40,944 nt of DNA, from contig JAILPD010000066.1 in assembly GCA_024690445.1 (NCBI GenBank), positions 1 through 40,944 of the forward strand, given 5' to 3'. The position numbers and the translations under genes are program-made. The notes beneath the pieces are model-generated. The model saw nothing but the letters and a program-made list of their open reading frames with translations, ran no database searches and was not told where the DNA came from. Below are positions 32,167-40,909 of the stretch, one piece after another (positions within the stretch are counted from its first letter, which is position 1; each line of letters begins with the position of its first letter). This DNA is from Acholeplasmatales bacterium (GTDB lineage: Bacteria > Bacillota_I > Bacilli_A > Acholeplasmatales > Anaeroplasmataceae).

Positions 32167-34020
32167 TTATTTCTTGTATTTTACTAATGTTAATATATTT
32201 TGGTTATCTTGATATTCATAATGAACTTCATCCATTATCTTCTTTACCATGAAAATACCTAAACCGCCGACTTCTCTTTCATCACTTGAAGCGGTAATAT
32301 CAGGATCTCTAAGTTCTAGTGGATTAAATGGCTTACCACTATCCTTAAATACAAATGTAACATTATCATTTGTTTTAGATAATGTTATTGTAACAGTACC
32401 TTTTTCTTTTTCTGAATAAGCATAATGAGCAACATTTACAAATATTTCCTCTAATGCTGTATTTATCATAACAATATCCTTTTTAGAGAATTCTAGTACT
32501 TTTAATAAACTAGATGCATAATCAAATAGATTATCTAATTCTTTCACATCTGCTTCAAATGCTCTACTTTCTACAATAGATTTAACATCTTCAAATTTAT
32601 ATGCCAAAATTGTTATATCATCAAACTGTTCACAATCTAATGAGAAGCTATCGATATCCTTTTTTAAAGAAACTACAAAAGATTCAGGATTATGATTCTT
32701 ATTATTTTTAGCAAATCTTAATAATCTATTCTCACCATATAATTCATTATTTATATTATGAGCTTCAGTTACACCATCAGTATATAATAATAACTTATCG
32801 CCTTTAGCTAATGTTATCTTTTCTTCGCGGTATTTAGAACCATCAAATGCCCCAAGTACAACACCTGGTTTTCCCTCTAAAAACTTGGGTGTGCCATCTA
32901 AGATAGCTAATACCTTATTATGACCAGCATTAGTATATTTTAATTCACCTGTTACTAAATTTAAGATACCAAGCCAGCAAGTAACAAACACATTAGTGTC
33001 GTTATTATTACATAATGAAATATTACTTCTAGTCATTATATAAGATGTATCATCCCTAAAAGACATAGTTAATGATTTAATCAATGTTTCTGTTTTCATC
33101 ATAAATAACGCGGCTGGAATACCTTTTCCAGAAACATCACCAATAACTAGTGCTAAATGCGAGTCATCAACATAAAAATAATCATAGAAATCTCCACCTA
33201 TTTCTTTAGCGGCTTCCATCATTCCATAGATATTCTCATCATTCTTATCATCCTTAGGTAATACTGATTGTTGAATTTCACTTGCAACATTAAGCTCAGA
33301 TTGCATCTTTTCCTTTTCTTTTGTTGTTTTAGATTCAAGCATTAATAATCTTAAGCTTCTTTTTGAAACACCATAACCAACATTAGAAATGATAGCTAAT
33401 GTTAAAAATCTAGGTAAATAATAATATACAAAAACCTTAAGATATCTATTATCTCCTTGGCTTTTTAGGAAATTAATGTATCTAATTCTTTGACCTATTG
33501 TTGCTTCATCAACATTTATTTTTACACCATCTAACTCAATATAATACGCACCATTTAATAAATTGGCGTCCCATTCTCCCAAGAACATTCCCATATATAT
33601 TGCTATGAACATTGTTATTGAAACTAAAATAAAAGTAAATAACGTTAACTTTGGACTAAAATAATGGTTAACTACTAATATACAAGCAGCCCACATTAAT
33701 ACTCCGTGTTTAGGAAGTAAAACATTTAGTATTGCGGTAGCCAAAACAAATTGGACAATTAAATAATATTTAAATTGTCTTTTTTTAATATATTTAGAAT
33801 CTATATAAAAAATACTTGTGCCTAACCACACAACCAATATAGGAAATGAAATATTAACTAAAACTGATGTATATTGTGACGCTTCAAAAACACCAGTCAA
33901 ATAAAAGATCCAGGCTAATAAAATAGCTAGCGAAGCAAAAAAGCAGCCTTTAGCAAGACCTTTATTAGCATCTGTTTCGTTTTGGTCATAAATTTCTTTA
34001 GTTAAATAACTGTTTTCCAT
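32167..34020 (-). CDS. Membrane SpoIIE-type phosphatase fused to RsbW-like kinase domain
   Basis: 617 residues. Residues 25-220 hold about six membrane segments with one larger external loop (150-197). A short coiled linker (225-255, KEKEKMQSELNVASEIQQSVLP) is typical before RsbU/SpoIIE phosphatases. The PP2C domain (260-477) keeps its metal Asps: GGDFYDY (Asp277), GDVSGKG (Asp295), YTDGVTEA (Asp415) and QFDDITIL (467-468). Residues 490-617 form a GHKL ATPase of the anti-sigma kinase type: N-box ALEEIFVNVAHYAY, DSGKPFNP and GGLGIFMVKKIMD. Phosphatase and kinase for a STAS protein are thus in one polypeptide, and a STAS gene heads the same operon. ATG 34020 is 1 base after the hydrolase stop. 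External signal unknown. Confidence 0.9.
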   Translation of the reverse strand: MENSYLTKEIYDQNETDANKGLAKGCFFASLAILLAWIFYLTGVFEASQYTSVLVNISFPILVVWLGTSIFYIDSKYIKKRQFKYYLIVQFVLATAILNVLLPKHGVLMWAACILVVNHYFSPKLTLFTFILVSITMFIAIYMGMFLGEWDANLLNGAYYIELDGVKINVDEATIGQRIRYINFLKSQGDNRYLKVFVYYYLPRFLTLAIISNVGYGVSKRSLRLLMLESKTTKEKEKMQSELNVASEIQQSVLPKDDKNDENIYGMMEAAKEIGGDFYDYFYVDDSHLALVIGDVSGKGIPAALFMMKTETLIKSLTMSFRDDTSYIMTRSNISLCNNNDTNVFVTCWLGILNLVTGELKYTNAGHNKVLAILDGTPKFLEGKPGVVLGAFDGSKYREEKITLAKGDKLLLYTDGVTEAHNINNELYGENRLLRFAKNNKNHNPESFVVSLKKDIDSFSLDCEQFDDITILAYKFEDVKSIVESRAFEADVKELDNLFDYASSLLKVLEFSKKDIVMINTALEEIFVNVAHYAYSEKEKGTVTITLSKTNDNVTFVFKDSGKPFNPLELRDPDITASSDEREVGGLGIFMVKKIMDEVHYEYQDNQNILTLVKYKK

Positions 34021-34021
34021 A

Positions 34022-34591
34022 TTATTCTATCCCTTTAAAAGTATCTTTTACTAACCATTCAAATTCTTTATAGGCGTTTGTGTCCTTTAACCCATCAAAG
34101 CATTTTACTAGCTCCATATAGCGCCATTTATGTGAAGATGGATTAGATTCACGAAATCTATTCCAAATGTCATTACCAATTAAATAATAATCATTATGAA
34201 TAGCTCTTATATTTGATAATTTATCTCCAAGAGCCACTATTTTTACATCAAGATTAGCATTTTTTAATCTATTTAATGCTAAGGCCTTTTTTTCCTTCCA
34301 GCCTAAATTACCATAATTAGGAAGAGTATTATCAGACTCTTCATTTACAATATCAGCTATTCTTTTTCCAAATTCTAATTTTATATCATCATATGTTACA
34401 TCAGTATCTTCAATTAAATCATGAAGTGCGGCTGCGGCTATTAGCTCATTATCATCAGTTATAGTTGCAACTACACTCATCGCTTCAAGCGGATGTAAAA
34501 TATAAGGGATTTTTTTGCCTTTTCTAGAGACACCTTCATGATGCTTTGTAGCATAAGTGATAGCCTTATCAATTAATTCGTAATTATTCAA
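34022..34591 (-). CDS. MESH1-like HD hydrolase (probable (p)ppGpp hydrolase)
   Basis: A 189-residue stand-alone HD protein, predicted to remove the 3'-pyrophosphate of (p)ppGpp in the cytoplasm. Counting from the TTG start: HHEGVSRKGKKIPYILHP (metal His33), ALHDLIEDT (metal His57-Asp58, catalytic Glu61-Asp62) and VALGDKLSNIRA (metal Asp123). This is the complete set seen in MESH1 and the Rel hydrolase domain. I prefer TTG 34591 because AAGGGAAG is 8 bases before it; GTG 34600 would leave only 2 bases. It overlaps the synthetase stop by 8 bases (TTGAATAA), so the two are translationally coupled. It may act as antidote to the synthetase; some small hydrolases also act on NADPH. Confidence 0.87.
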   Translation of the reverse strand: MNNYELIDKAITYATKHHEGVSRKGKKIPYILHPLEAMSVVATITDDNELIAAAALHDLIEDTDVTYDDIKLEFGKRIADIVNEESDNTLPNYGNLGWKEKKALALNRLKNANLDVKIVALGDKLSNIRAIHNDYYLIGNDIWNRFRESNPSSHKWRYMELVKCFDGLKDTNAYKEFEWLVKDTFKGIE

Positions 34592-35678
34592 TGCTATCAC
34601 TTCCCTTAATTAGGCCCATACTTCTGCCTATATTAGTTAATCTAGAAGCCATCCTTTCGTTCATTTTTCTTTGTCCATAAATGGCATCTAACACTAATCT
34701 AACTACATTTTCACCCATATCTTTAGATAAAACAAATACAACTGATAATGCTAAAGGACCAGTAGCGTTTGTAATAATGTCAATATCTTTACCACTAAAC
34801 TGTCTTATAGAAAATTCATAAGCCAAATCACTATATTGACGAATAAAATCATCCAAATTCTTTAATGTCTTAAAGCCAAATGATTTAAATACCTTAAGAA
34901 AATTAGATAAATTAACTTCCTCAATTTCCATATTTTTAATTGTGGCAATCCTCTTATTTAAATCATCGAATCCACCATTTTCGATATATGCTTTAAAGGA
35001 ATCACCATTTAATTCTAGTTCATCTAATGTTCCATCTTTAACGATTTGTTTTACCCTTCTTCTATAATCTTCAATTGAATTTCTTATATTACAGAAAGTT
35101 TCATCTGCTAATTCCAATAAACCTGCTAAACGCATAAATGAACGCATATATTCACGTGGCATTTCAATATCAGTTTTATATCCTGTATCATGTTGAACTG
35201 CTGCCCAAGCATGTTGAAGAATACTTCTAATTTGAATTTCAAATCTTACATCGTTAAGTTCTGGCATTTCAGGATCAAAATACATTTCTTTAGGAATTTT
35301 AGCAATATAATGTAGTGACATATAACCAAATTCATCAATGTTATACATCTTTCTTTTATCAATTGAGTTTTCCCAATCAATAACAAAGCTTTTCTCAACT
35401 AATGCGGCATATTTATCGATTTCATCCATATAGAATGTAACTAATCTTACACCAACAATGTCCGTAATATCAAAAATATCACTGTATTTATATCCCTTAC
35501 GTTCAAGCTTTCCCTTCAGTGAATCATATGCTTTAATACGACCTTCAATACTATTTACAATGGTACCTGAATTATTAACAAATTCCTGAAGCTTATTAAT
35601 GATTATCTCTTTTATTTTGTTATATAATTTTTGATTTTTATAATATTGTTCTAATATTAATGTGCAATGTTCATCCAT
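34584..35678 (-). CDS. RelA/SpoT-type nucleotide pyrophosphokinase without HD domain
   Basis: 364 residues. Residues 40-170 are a RelA_SpoT synthetase domain with the key residues kept: RIKAYDSLKGKLERKG (47-62, ATP binding), Asp73 in DIVGVRLVTFY, the GTP-stacking Tyr119 in FGYMSLHY, Glu147 in FEIQIRS, and HAWAAVQHDTGYK (156-168). No HD, TGS or ACT domain is present, so it is not a long Rel. Residues 170-364 are helical and unassigned (ending GQRKMNERMASRLTNIGRSMG). Such proteins make (p)ppGpp or, in toxSAS toxins, (p)ppApp or pyrophosphorylate tRNA ends. ATG 35678 follows AAAGGAG, which lies in the end of the STAS gene. The adjacent, overlapping hydrolase suggests the product must be controlled. 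Confidence 0.88.
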   Translation of the reverse strand: MDEHCTLILEQYYKNQKLYNKIKEIIINKLQEFVNNSGTIVNSIEGRIKAYDSLKGKLERKGYKYSDIFDITDIVGVRLVTFYMDEIDKYAALVEKSFVIDWENSIDKRKMYNIDEFGYMSLHYIAKIPKEMYFDPEMPELNDVRFEIQIRSILQHAWAAVQHDTGYKTDIEMPREYMRSFMRLAGLLELADETFCNIRNSIEDYRRRVKQIVKDGTLDELELNGDSFKAYIENGGFDDLNKRIATIKNMEIEEVNLSNFLKVFKSFGFKTLKNLDDFIRQYSDLAYEFSIRQFSGKDIDIITNATGPLALSVVFVLSKDMGENVVRLVLDAIYGQRKMNERMASRLTNIGRSMGLIKGSDSIE

Positions 35679-35682
35679 AGGC

Positions 35683-35985
35683 TTACTCCTTTATAGTTAA
35701 GAATGTAGAAAAGCCTGTCATGTCTAATACCTCTAGTACCTCATCTTTAGGATTATTTACAATTAAGTTTCCTCCATTTGCAGTCATTGTCTTATGTAAA
35801 ACAAGTAAAACTCTTAATCCAGCACTTGATATATAATCTAATTCTTTTAATAATAAATTTAAAGTCTTAACACATACAAGTTTTCCATCGATTGCACTTT
35901 CAAGTTCAGGGGCTGTATTAGTATCTAATCTACCCTTTAGTACAACATTTAATTCATTTCCATTCGCACTAATATCTATTATCAT
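35683..35985 (-). CDS. STAS-domain anti-sigma factor antagonist-like protein
   Basis: A 100-residue cytoplasmic STAS protein like SpoIIAA/RsbV. It shows VVLKGRLDTNTAPELESAI, then LNLLLKELDYISSAGLRVLL; the Ser pair in YISSAGLR holds the residue that the partner kinase phosphorylates in this family. ATG 35985 follows GGAGG. It is the first gene of the six-gene operon and a natural substrate for the kinase and phosphatase domains of the 617-residue protein three genes on. In SpoIIAA/RsbV systems the unphosphorylated form binds the kinase and frees a sigma factor. Here no sigma factor gene is near, so the target may be different, for example the neighbouring RelA-type enzyme (inference). Confidence 0.9.
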   Translation of the reverse strand: MIIDISANGNELNVVLKGRLDTNTAPELESAIDGKLVCVKTLNLLLKELDYISSAGLRVLLVLHKTMTANGGNLIVNNPKDEVLEVLDMTGFSTFLTIKE

Positions 35986-36028
35986 GTTGATTCCTCCAAT
36001 ACCAAATGTATTTGCATATATTAAAAAT

Positions 36029-36057
36029 ATTTTATAATATTTTTTTTATAATGTCTA
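36029..36057 (-). promoter_or_regulatory. Promoter of the STAS-RelA-SAH-SpoIIE operon
   Basis: Minus strand TAGACA (36052-36057), 17-base spacer, TAAAAT (36029-36034): a good housekeeping-type promoter. The leader before ATG 35985 would be about 37 bases. No second promoter or terminator was found inside the operon. Confidence 0.65.
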
Positions 36058-36086
36058 TAAAACTAAAACCCTATAGAGATAATTTA

Positions 36087-36131
36087 ATAAGGGGCTATCA
36101 AAACTAATTAGTTGTTTTTACTTCCCCTTAT
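36087..36131 (-). terminator. Terminator-like hairpin after the P-type ATPase gene
   Basis: ATAAGGGG (36087-36094) pairs with CCCCTTAT (36124-36131), enclosing a second palindrome AACTAATTAGTT. On the minus strand TAAATTATCT follows, a modest T-content. It separates the P-type ATPase gene from the STAS operon promoter. Confidence 0.6.
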
Positions 36132-36137
36132 ACAATG

Positions 36138-38810
36138 CTACTTTTTATTTTTTAATCTTTCTGCTATTCTTCTTTGCTTAGTTTCAATTCTTGCTTTTTT
36201 CCACTCTAGCTTCTTTTCTTTAAGAGTAAGGCGCTTAGGATCATTAATAAACTGATCGATAATACCATCATCATTCTTTAATATCTTCTTATTTATGAAC
36301 TCAATAGCTCCGAAGAATATAGGAAGAGCTGCAAATACGAATATTCCTAAAATAATAAAATTATATTTATCACTAAATAAATTCTGAATAGGAATAGAAT
36401 TCCATGGCTGCATAAATTCATGCATAAATCGCGAATCAAAGACTGTTTGACCCTTTGATGAATCATAACCAAACATAGCCGCGTTTGTAGGCATGCCACC
36501 AACAAATGATGTAGGTAAGATAAACGCCAATGAAACGGCAGTTAATATAATCAATATGAAAGCAAACAATCTATATTTTGTAAATGGCAAACACATTGTA
36601 AATGCTACTACTAATCCGGATAATGTTAAAAGAATTGAAATCATAGTTTTTACATTTTCTTCCCTAATCCAAGGCTCATATCCCAAACTATATGGCAAAG
36701 TAAATGCCTGAATAGAAATTACAATTGCTATCATGGCTAAAAGTCCAGCGGCTATACCTTTTGCTATTATATTCTTAGTAAATGAACCCTTAATTGGTCG
36801 TTTACTAAATTCAAGTGAAAGTACAAAACCACCAGTACCAATAACTGCTGATTCAAGCATATATGCATTTTCAATTGTGTACCACATTTGACCCTTTTTT
36901 AATGGTATTAAAGCAAATGCTAAGAATAATATCGCAAATGACTTCATTAAGAATAATATTGATGTTCTAGAAATATTACCAATAACTCTTCTTCCTTGAG
37001 CAACAACATCCTTTAAATGTGAAAAATCATTATCCATTAAAACAACATCAGAAACAGATTTAGCTGCATCAGTTGCTTTAGCAAATGTAATTGATGAATC
37101 AGCTCTTCTTAAAGCTAAAATATCATTTACACCATCACCTGTCATAGCAACCTTATGTTTCTTTTCTTGTAAGGCTTTAACAATAGCTTCCTTTTGTTCA
37201 GGAGATACTCTAGCAAATATTGTATATTCCTCAACTAGTGAAGGAATATCTTCTAAGCTAACTCCTTCTAAAGAAATAGCCTTATCAGCATTTTCTACAC
37301 CACATGTTTTAGCAATTTTACTTACAGTTAATGGATTATCTCCTGATATTACCTTAACTGTAACACCATTATCCTTGAAGAATTCCAAAGTATCCTTTGC
37401 ACTCTTTCTTATCTGATCTTCTATTACAAAGAAGGCCAAAAGCTCATCATTTAATTTAAATGCTAATACTCTTTTTCCTTCACTCGCCTTTTGATTTACA
37501 AATTCTAATCTTTCATCATCTTTATCCAATAAATATTCTGGCGCACCTAGCAAAAGTTTATCACCATTCTTATAGATTAGTCCTGATGACTTATGCTCAC
37601 TTGAAAACGGAATTAATTCTTGGTATTCAACATCTGTATTTTCACCAAATTCATTGAACAATGCTTCTGCAGTTTGATTCTTAGATCCACTTACACCAAG
37701 CAAATTCCTAATATTATCGTAAATATATTCTAAATGTGTAAATCTCTTTGTTTCACACACTTTCATTGTTCCATCAGTTAATGTACCAGTCTTATCTAAA
37801 CAAATTACATCGACTCTAGATAAATTTTCTAATGAATATAATTCCTGAATTAATGTCTGTTTTTTAGATAAAGATGCAATAGATAATACCAATGTTACAG
37901 ATGTAGTTAAAACTAAACCAGAAGGCATAATACCTACTGCAAATGATCCAACCGTAATCATAATACGAGCCCATGATACAGGATCAGAAATGCTCATTTC
38001 CATACCATCCCATAAAGAAGCGTCAGCACCATATTTTTGGATCTTAATAATCATTGAAACTATGATAGTAATAGTTACTACTACTAAACATACAGCTAAA
38101 ACCTTCATAATTAGCATTATTTTTGACATAAGTTCTGATTTATGTCTTTCCATTGATTTAACTTTAGAAGATATACTTTGGGCAAATGTATCATCACCAA
38201 CTGCTATTGTCTTGACCTTAGCATCTCCAACAATGATTGATGATCCAGAAAATATTTTGTCACCAGGATATTTTTTTATATAATCTGATTCACCTGTAAG
38301 ATTAGATTCATCTACTTGTAAATAACCTTCAATTAGCACAAAATCAGCAGTAGCTTGTTCTCCTGCTTTAAGTAATACTATGTCATCCATTACTATTTCG
38401 TCGGCATTAATTGTTTCTTCTTTTCCATCTCTTAATACACGGCTTTTTGCTAAAGTAATTATTTTTAGACCGTCTAATACTTTTTTACCATGAATTTCTT
38501 GAATTGTACCAATGGTAATATTCATTACTGCTGGAATCAAAAATACAAATTTTGAAAAACCGAAATGTTTATCAACAACTGCCGCATTACCAGTAGAATA
38601 TAAATAAATAATAAATATTAAAAAAGTAATGGCAATAATAATTAATATTGTGTTAAAGAACGTGAAGACATTATGAAATACTATCTGACCAATAGTTTTT
38701 TCATTATTCTTAGTGGATTTATTTACTAATCCATTTTCTGTTCTTTCCTTAACCTCTTCATTAGTTAAGCCACAGATTGTATTGTATTGTTGTGTCTCTT
38801 TATTTTCCAT
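36138..38810 (-). CDS. P-type cation-transporting ATPase
   Basis: 890 residues, an ion pump of the HAD-IC class, nearest by motif style to CtpE-like bacterial ATPases. Two membrane segments lie near 45-75 and 85-105, the actuator domain has TGES (in LTGESDYIKKYPGDKIFSG), and a further membrane pair precedes the phosphorylation site Asp339 in DKTGTLTDG. The hinge is MTGDGVNDILALRRAD, and about six membrane segments form the C-terminal half. The intramembrane motif that is PEGL in many Ca2+/Mg2+ pumps is PSGL at 296-299, removing the acidic ligand. The C-terminus is strongly basic (about 45 residues). The ion cannot be named safely; Ca2+ or Mg2+ are candidates. The start ATG 38810 has only a distant AAAGGA. 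Single gene. Confidence 0.9.
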   Translation of the reverse strand: MENKETQQYNTICGLTNEEVKERTENGLVNKSTKNNEKTIGQIVFHNVFTFFNTILIIIAITFLIFIIYLYSTGNAAVVDKHFGFSKFVFLIPAVMNITIGTIQEIHGKKVLDGLKIITLAKSRVLRDGKEETINADEIVMDDIVLLKAGEQATADFVLIEGYLQVDESNLTGESDYIKKYPGDKIFSGSSIIVGDAKVKTIAVGDDTFAQSISSKVKSMERHKSELMSKIMLIMKVLAVCLVVVTITIIVSMIIKIQKYGADASLWDGMEMSISDPVSWARIMITVGSFAVGIMPSGLVLTTSVTLVLSIASLSKKQTLIQELYSLENLSRVDVICLDKTGTLTDGTMKVCETKRFTHLEYIYDNIRNLLGVSGSKNQTAEALFNEFGENTDVEYQELIPFSSEHKSSGLIYKNGDKLLLGAPEYLLDKDDERLEFVNQKASEGKRVLAFKLNDELLAFFVIEDQIRKSAKDTLEFFKDNGVTVKVISGDNPLTVSKIAKTCGVENADKAISLEGVSLEDIPSLVEEYTIFARVSPEQKEAIVKALQEKKHKVAMTGDGVNDILALRRADSSITFAKATDAAKSVSDVVLMDNDFSHLKDVVAQGRRVIGNISRTSILFLMKSFAILFLAFALIPLKKGQMWYTIENAYMLESAVIGTGGFVLSLEFSKRPIKGSFTKNIIAKGIAAGLLAMIAIVISIQAFTLPYSLGYEPWIREENVKTMISILLTLSGLVVAFTMCLPFTKYRLFAFILIILTAVSLAFILPTSFVGGMPTNAAMFGYDSSKGQTVFDSRFMHEFMQPWNSIPIQNLFSDKYNFIILGIFVFAALPIFFGAIEFINKKILKNDDGIIDQFINDPKRLTLKEKKLEWKKARIETKQRRIAERLKNKK

Positions 38811-38967
38811 ATGTCACAATAGTAAATCCTTTCTTCATCACTTATAATTATATTATAATTATACTACTTATTTAACTTTCTTGATATACCAAATTCTTGT
38901 TGCAAAATATATGCAAAAATAATAGTATAATAATAATTAAATCACATAAATAGGAGAATTATATTTT

Positions 38968-39759
38968 ATGATTAATTTATACAAAAACGAAAAAATAGAA
39001 ATGAAATATTTTGAATTTGGTACAGGTAATAAAAATATGATAATTATACCTGGTGTAAGCGTCCAAAGCGTTATGGAGTCAGAAAATTTAATTATAAATG
39101 CTTACAAATTATTCAATGATGATTTTAAAGTTTATGTATTTGATAGAATAAATAATATGCCTAATAATTATAGTATATTTGATATGGCAGATGACATGAT
39201 TAAAGTAATAGATGGACTAAATCTAAAAGATATATATCTATTTGGAACTTCTCAAGGTGGAATGATTGCCCAATTAATAGCAATTAAAAGACCTGATTTA
39301 ATAGTAAAACTTAATATTAACTCAACCACTTCTTTTGTTAATTCTAAAACTATTAAAATTTTTGACAAAATAATAAATCTAGCATTAGCTAACAAGTTAA
39401 ATAAAATGCTAGATTTATTTTGCCAAGTTGTTTATTCAGATGAATCTTATATTCAACTAAAAGATAGTCTTAATGCTTATTCTAAATCTCTAACAAAAGA
39501 AGATATTGAAAGATTTATTATAGAATGCAAAGCATTAAATGGATTCGATATTTCAGATAAAATTCAATGTATCAAAACTAAAACATTAATAATTTGTTCT
39601 AAAGATGACAAACTTATTGATTACACTGATTCATTATTACTAAATGATAAAATCAAGAATTCTGAAATAATAATTTATGAAAACTACGGACATGCAGTTT
39701 ACGATGAAGCTCCTGATATAAAATCAAAGATATATGATTTTTTTATGAGCGCCATCTAA
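38968..39759 (+). CDS. Alpha/beta hydrolase
   Basis: A 263-residue cytoplasmic hydrolase with no signal peptide. The nucleophile is Ser95 in FGTSQGGMIAQL (GxSxGG elbow), the acid is probably the Asp in CSKDDKLIDY, and the His is in YENYGHAVYDE. The spacing between them is normal for the fold. The small lid region (about 130-185) is helical. Family members include esterases, lyso-lipases, C-C hydrolases and haloperoxidase-like proteins, so the substrate is open. ATG 38968 follows AGGAGA. It is divergent from the P-type ATPase gene (157-base gap; I see only weak promoter matches there) and converges on the phosphatase gene with a 7-base gap and no clear terminator. Confidence 0.85.
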   Translation: MINLYKNEKIEMKYFEFGTGNKNMIIIPGVSVQSVMESENLIINAYKLFNDDFKVYVFDRINNMPNNYSIFDMADDMIKVIDGLNLKDIYLFGTSQGGMIAQLIAIKRPDLIVKLNINSTTSFVNSKTIKIFDKIINLALANKLNKMLDLFCQVVYSDESYIQLKDSLNAYSKSLTKEDIERFIIECKALNGFDISDKIQCIKTKTLIICSKDDKLIDYTDSLLLNDKIKNSEIIIYENYGHAVYDEAPDIKSKIYDFFMSAI

Positions 39760-39766
39760 TTAACTT

Positions 39767-40909
39767 TTAATTTGTTAATAATGAAATTAAAGCATTTATT
39801 TCTTCATCGTTCATACCACCATTAATTAAATAATTACGGATATATGATGAGAAATTCATATCATTTAAAACTGCATTTTCATCACCAACTAAGAAGCATA
39901 GCATTGCGTCTACGTTTCTTTCTTTTATGATGTTATATCTTAAAGAATCACTATCTTTTGTAATACGATAATAATTCTTGTAAGTTAACATATAATCATC
40001 AACTAATTCTTGATAAGTAGCTCCACAAAGCGCCTCTAATACGATGCATACAAAACCTGTACGATCTTTTCCTTCTTGGCAATGAATTAAATATGGACCT
40101 TCAAAATTTAACATTTGTTTGAATCCGTCAGCTAGTTTTCCTCTAAAATCATCAGATTTATAATTCATATTCATCGCAAGTGGAACTATTTTTTCGTTGT
40201 ATGAAGCCGTTAATAAAAAGGCATTTCTTTGATACAAGGATAAGAAATATGGTGAATCAAAATCATCTTTTGCAATATACCCATCTATTTTTTCTTTAGT
40301 ATCAGCTAAGTTCATAACGAAATTAATTCCATCATTAGCCATTAAAGTATCTACATAATGAGCTCTCTTATGCTTATTATCACATGGAGATGCAGATCTA
40401 TATAGAATGTTATTCTTTAAATTACCCACTTCCATGACTCTATAATTGGCAAATTCCTCATCAGTTGTATATTTACTTCTTTCATCTTCGTATTGGATAT
40501 TCATTGTATTTTGAATATCTTTATATTTTCCTTTTTGATTTAGGATAATTGAACCTAAATCATTTTCTTTTAATTTAGCTATGTCCCAATAATCATCACC
40601 ATAATTAAGTGTTAATTTAACATAATCATATCCAGGATAACCAACAAGTAATGTCTCGCCTGCATCGACATAATATCCATTGTAATAAGGTATATCTTCT
40701 ACCTTATAACCATTAGTGAATTCAACATTGACACTATCACCATAAGCAAATCCTTTATTATTAAAGTCATCTATTGTTATTTTTAGATAAACTCCACCAA
40801 ATTCTAGTTCATGCTCAAGTTCCAAATCCTTAATACTTTGACTAGATTTACAAGAAAATAATGACAATGAAGATACAAAAATTAATAATAAACATAATAT
40901 TTTTTTCAT
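39767..40909 (-). CDS. Secreted lipoprotein tyrosine phosphatase (LipA/DSP-like)
   Basis: A 380-residue lipoprotein. Start ATG 40909 follows AAGGTGA; the frame is open further upstream, but MKKILCLLLIF is the natural signal start. The lipobox LFSC puts the lipid on Cys20, so the enzyme faces outward. Residues 21-110 are beta-rich and unassigned. The rest is a protein tyrosine/dual-specificity phosphatase: LYRSASPCDNKHKRA, GINFVMNLADTKEK, and the P-loop HCQEGKDRTGF with catalytic Cys277 and its Arg, followed by YMLTYKNYYRI. The HCxxGKDRTG form is typical of bacterial tyrosine/phosphoinositide phosphatases such as Listeria LipA. Substrate unknown: host or self phosphoproteins, phosphoinositides or phosphorylated glycans. 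Confidence 0.88.
   Translation of the reverse strand: MKKILCLLLIFVSSLSLFSCKSSQSIKDLELEHELEFGGVYLKITIDDFNNKGFAYGDSVNVEFTNGYKVEDIPYYNGYYVDAGETLLVGYPGYDYVKLTLNYGDDYWDIAKLKENDLGSIILNQKGKYKDIQNTMNIQYEDERSKYTTDEEFANYRVMEVGNLKNNILYRSASPCDNKHKRAHYVDTLMANDGINFVMNLADTKEKIDGYIAKDDFDSPYFLSLYQRNAFLLTASYNEKIVPLAMNMNYKSDDFRGKLADGFKQMLNFEGPYLIHCQEGKDRTGFVCIVLEALCGATYQELVDDYMLTYKNYYRITKDSDSLRYNIIKERNVDAMLCFLVGDENAVLNDMNFSSYIRNYLINGGMNDEEINALISLLTN

Noticed and set aside
39757..39779. Terminator between the alpha/beta hydrolase and the tyrosine phosphatase genes
   Set aside because: Only a weak ATTAAC/GTTAAT pairing with no GC core or T-run is present.
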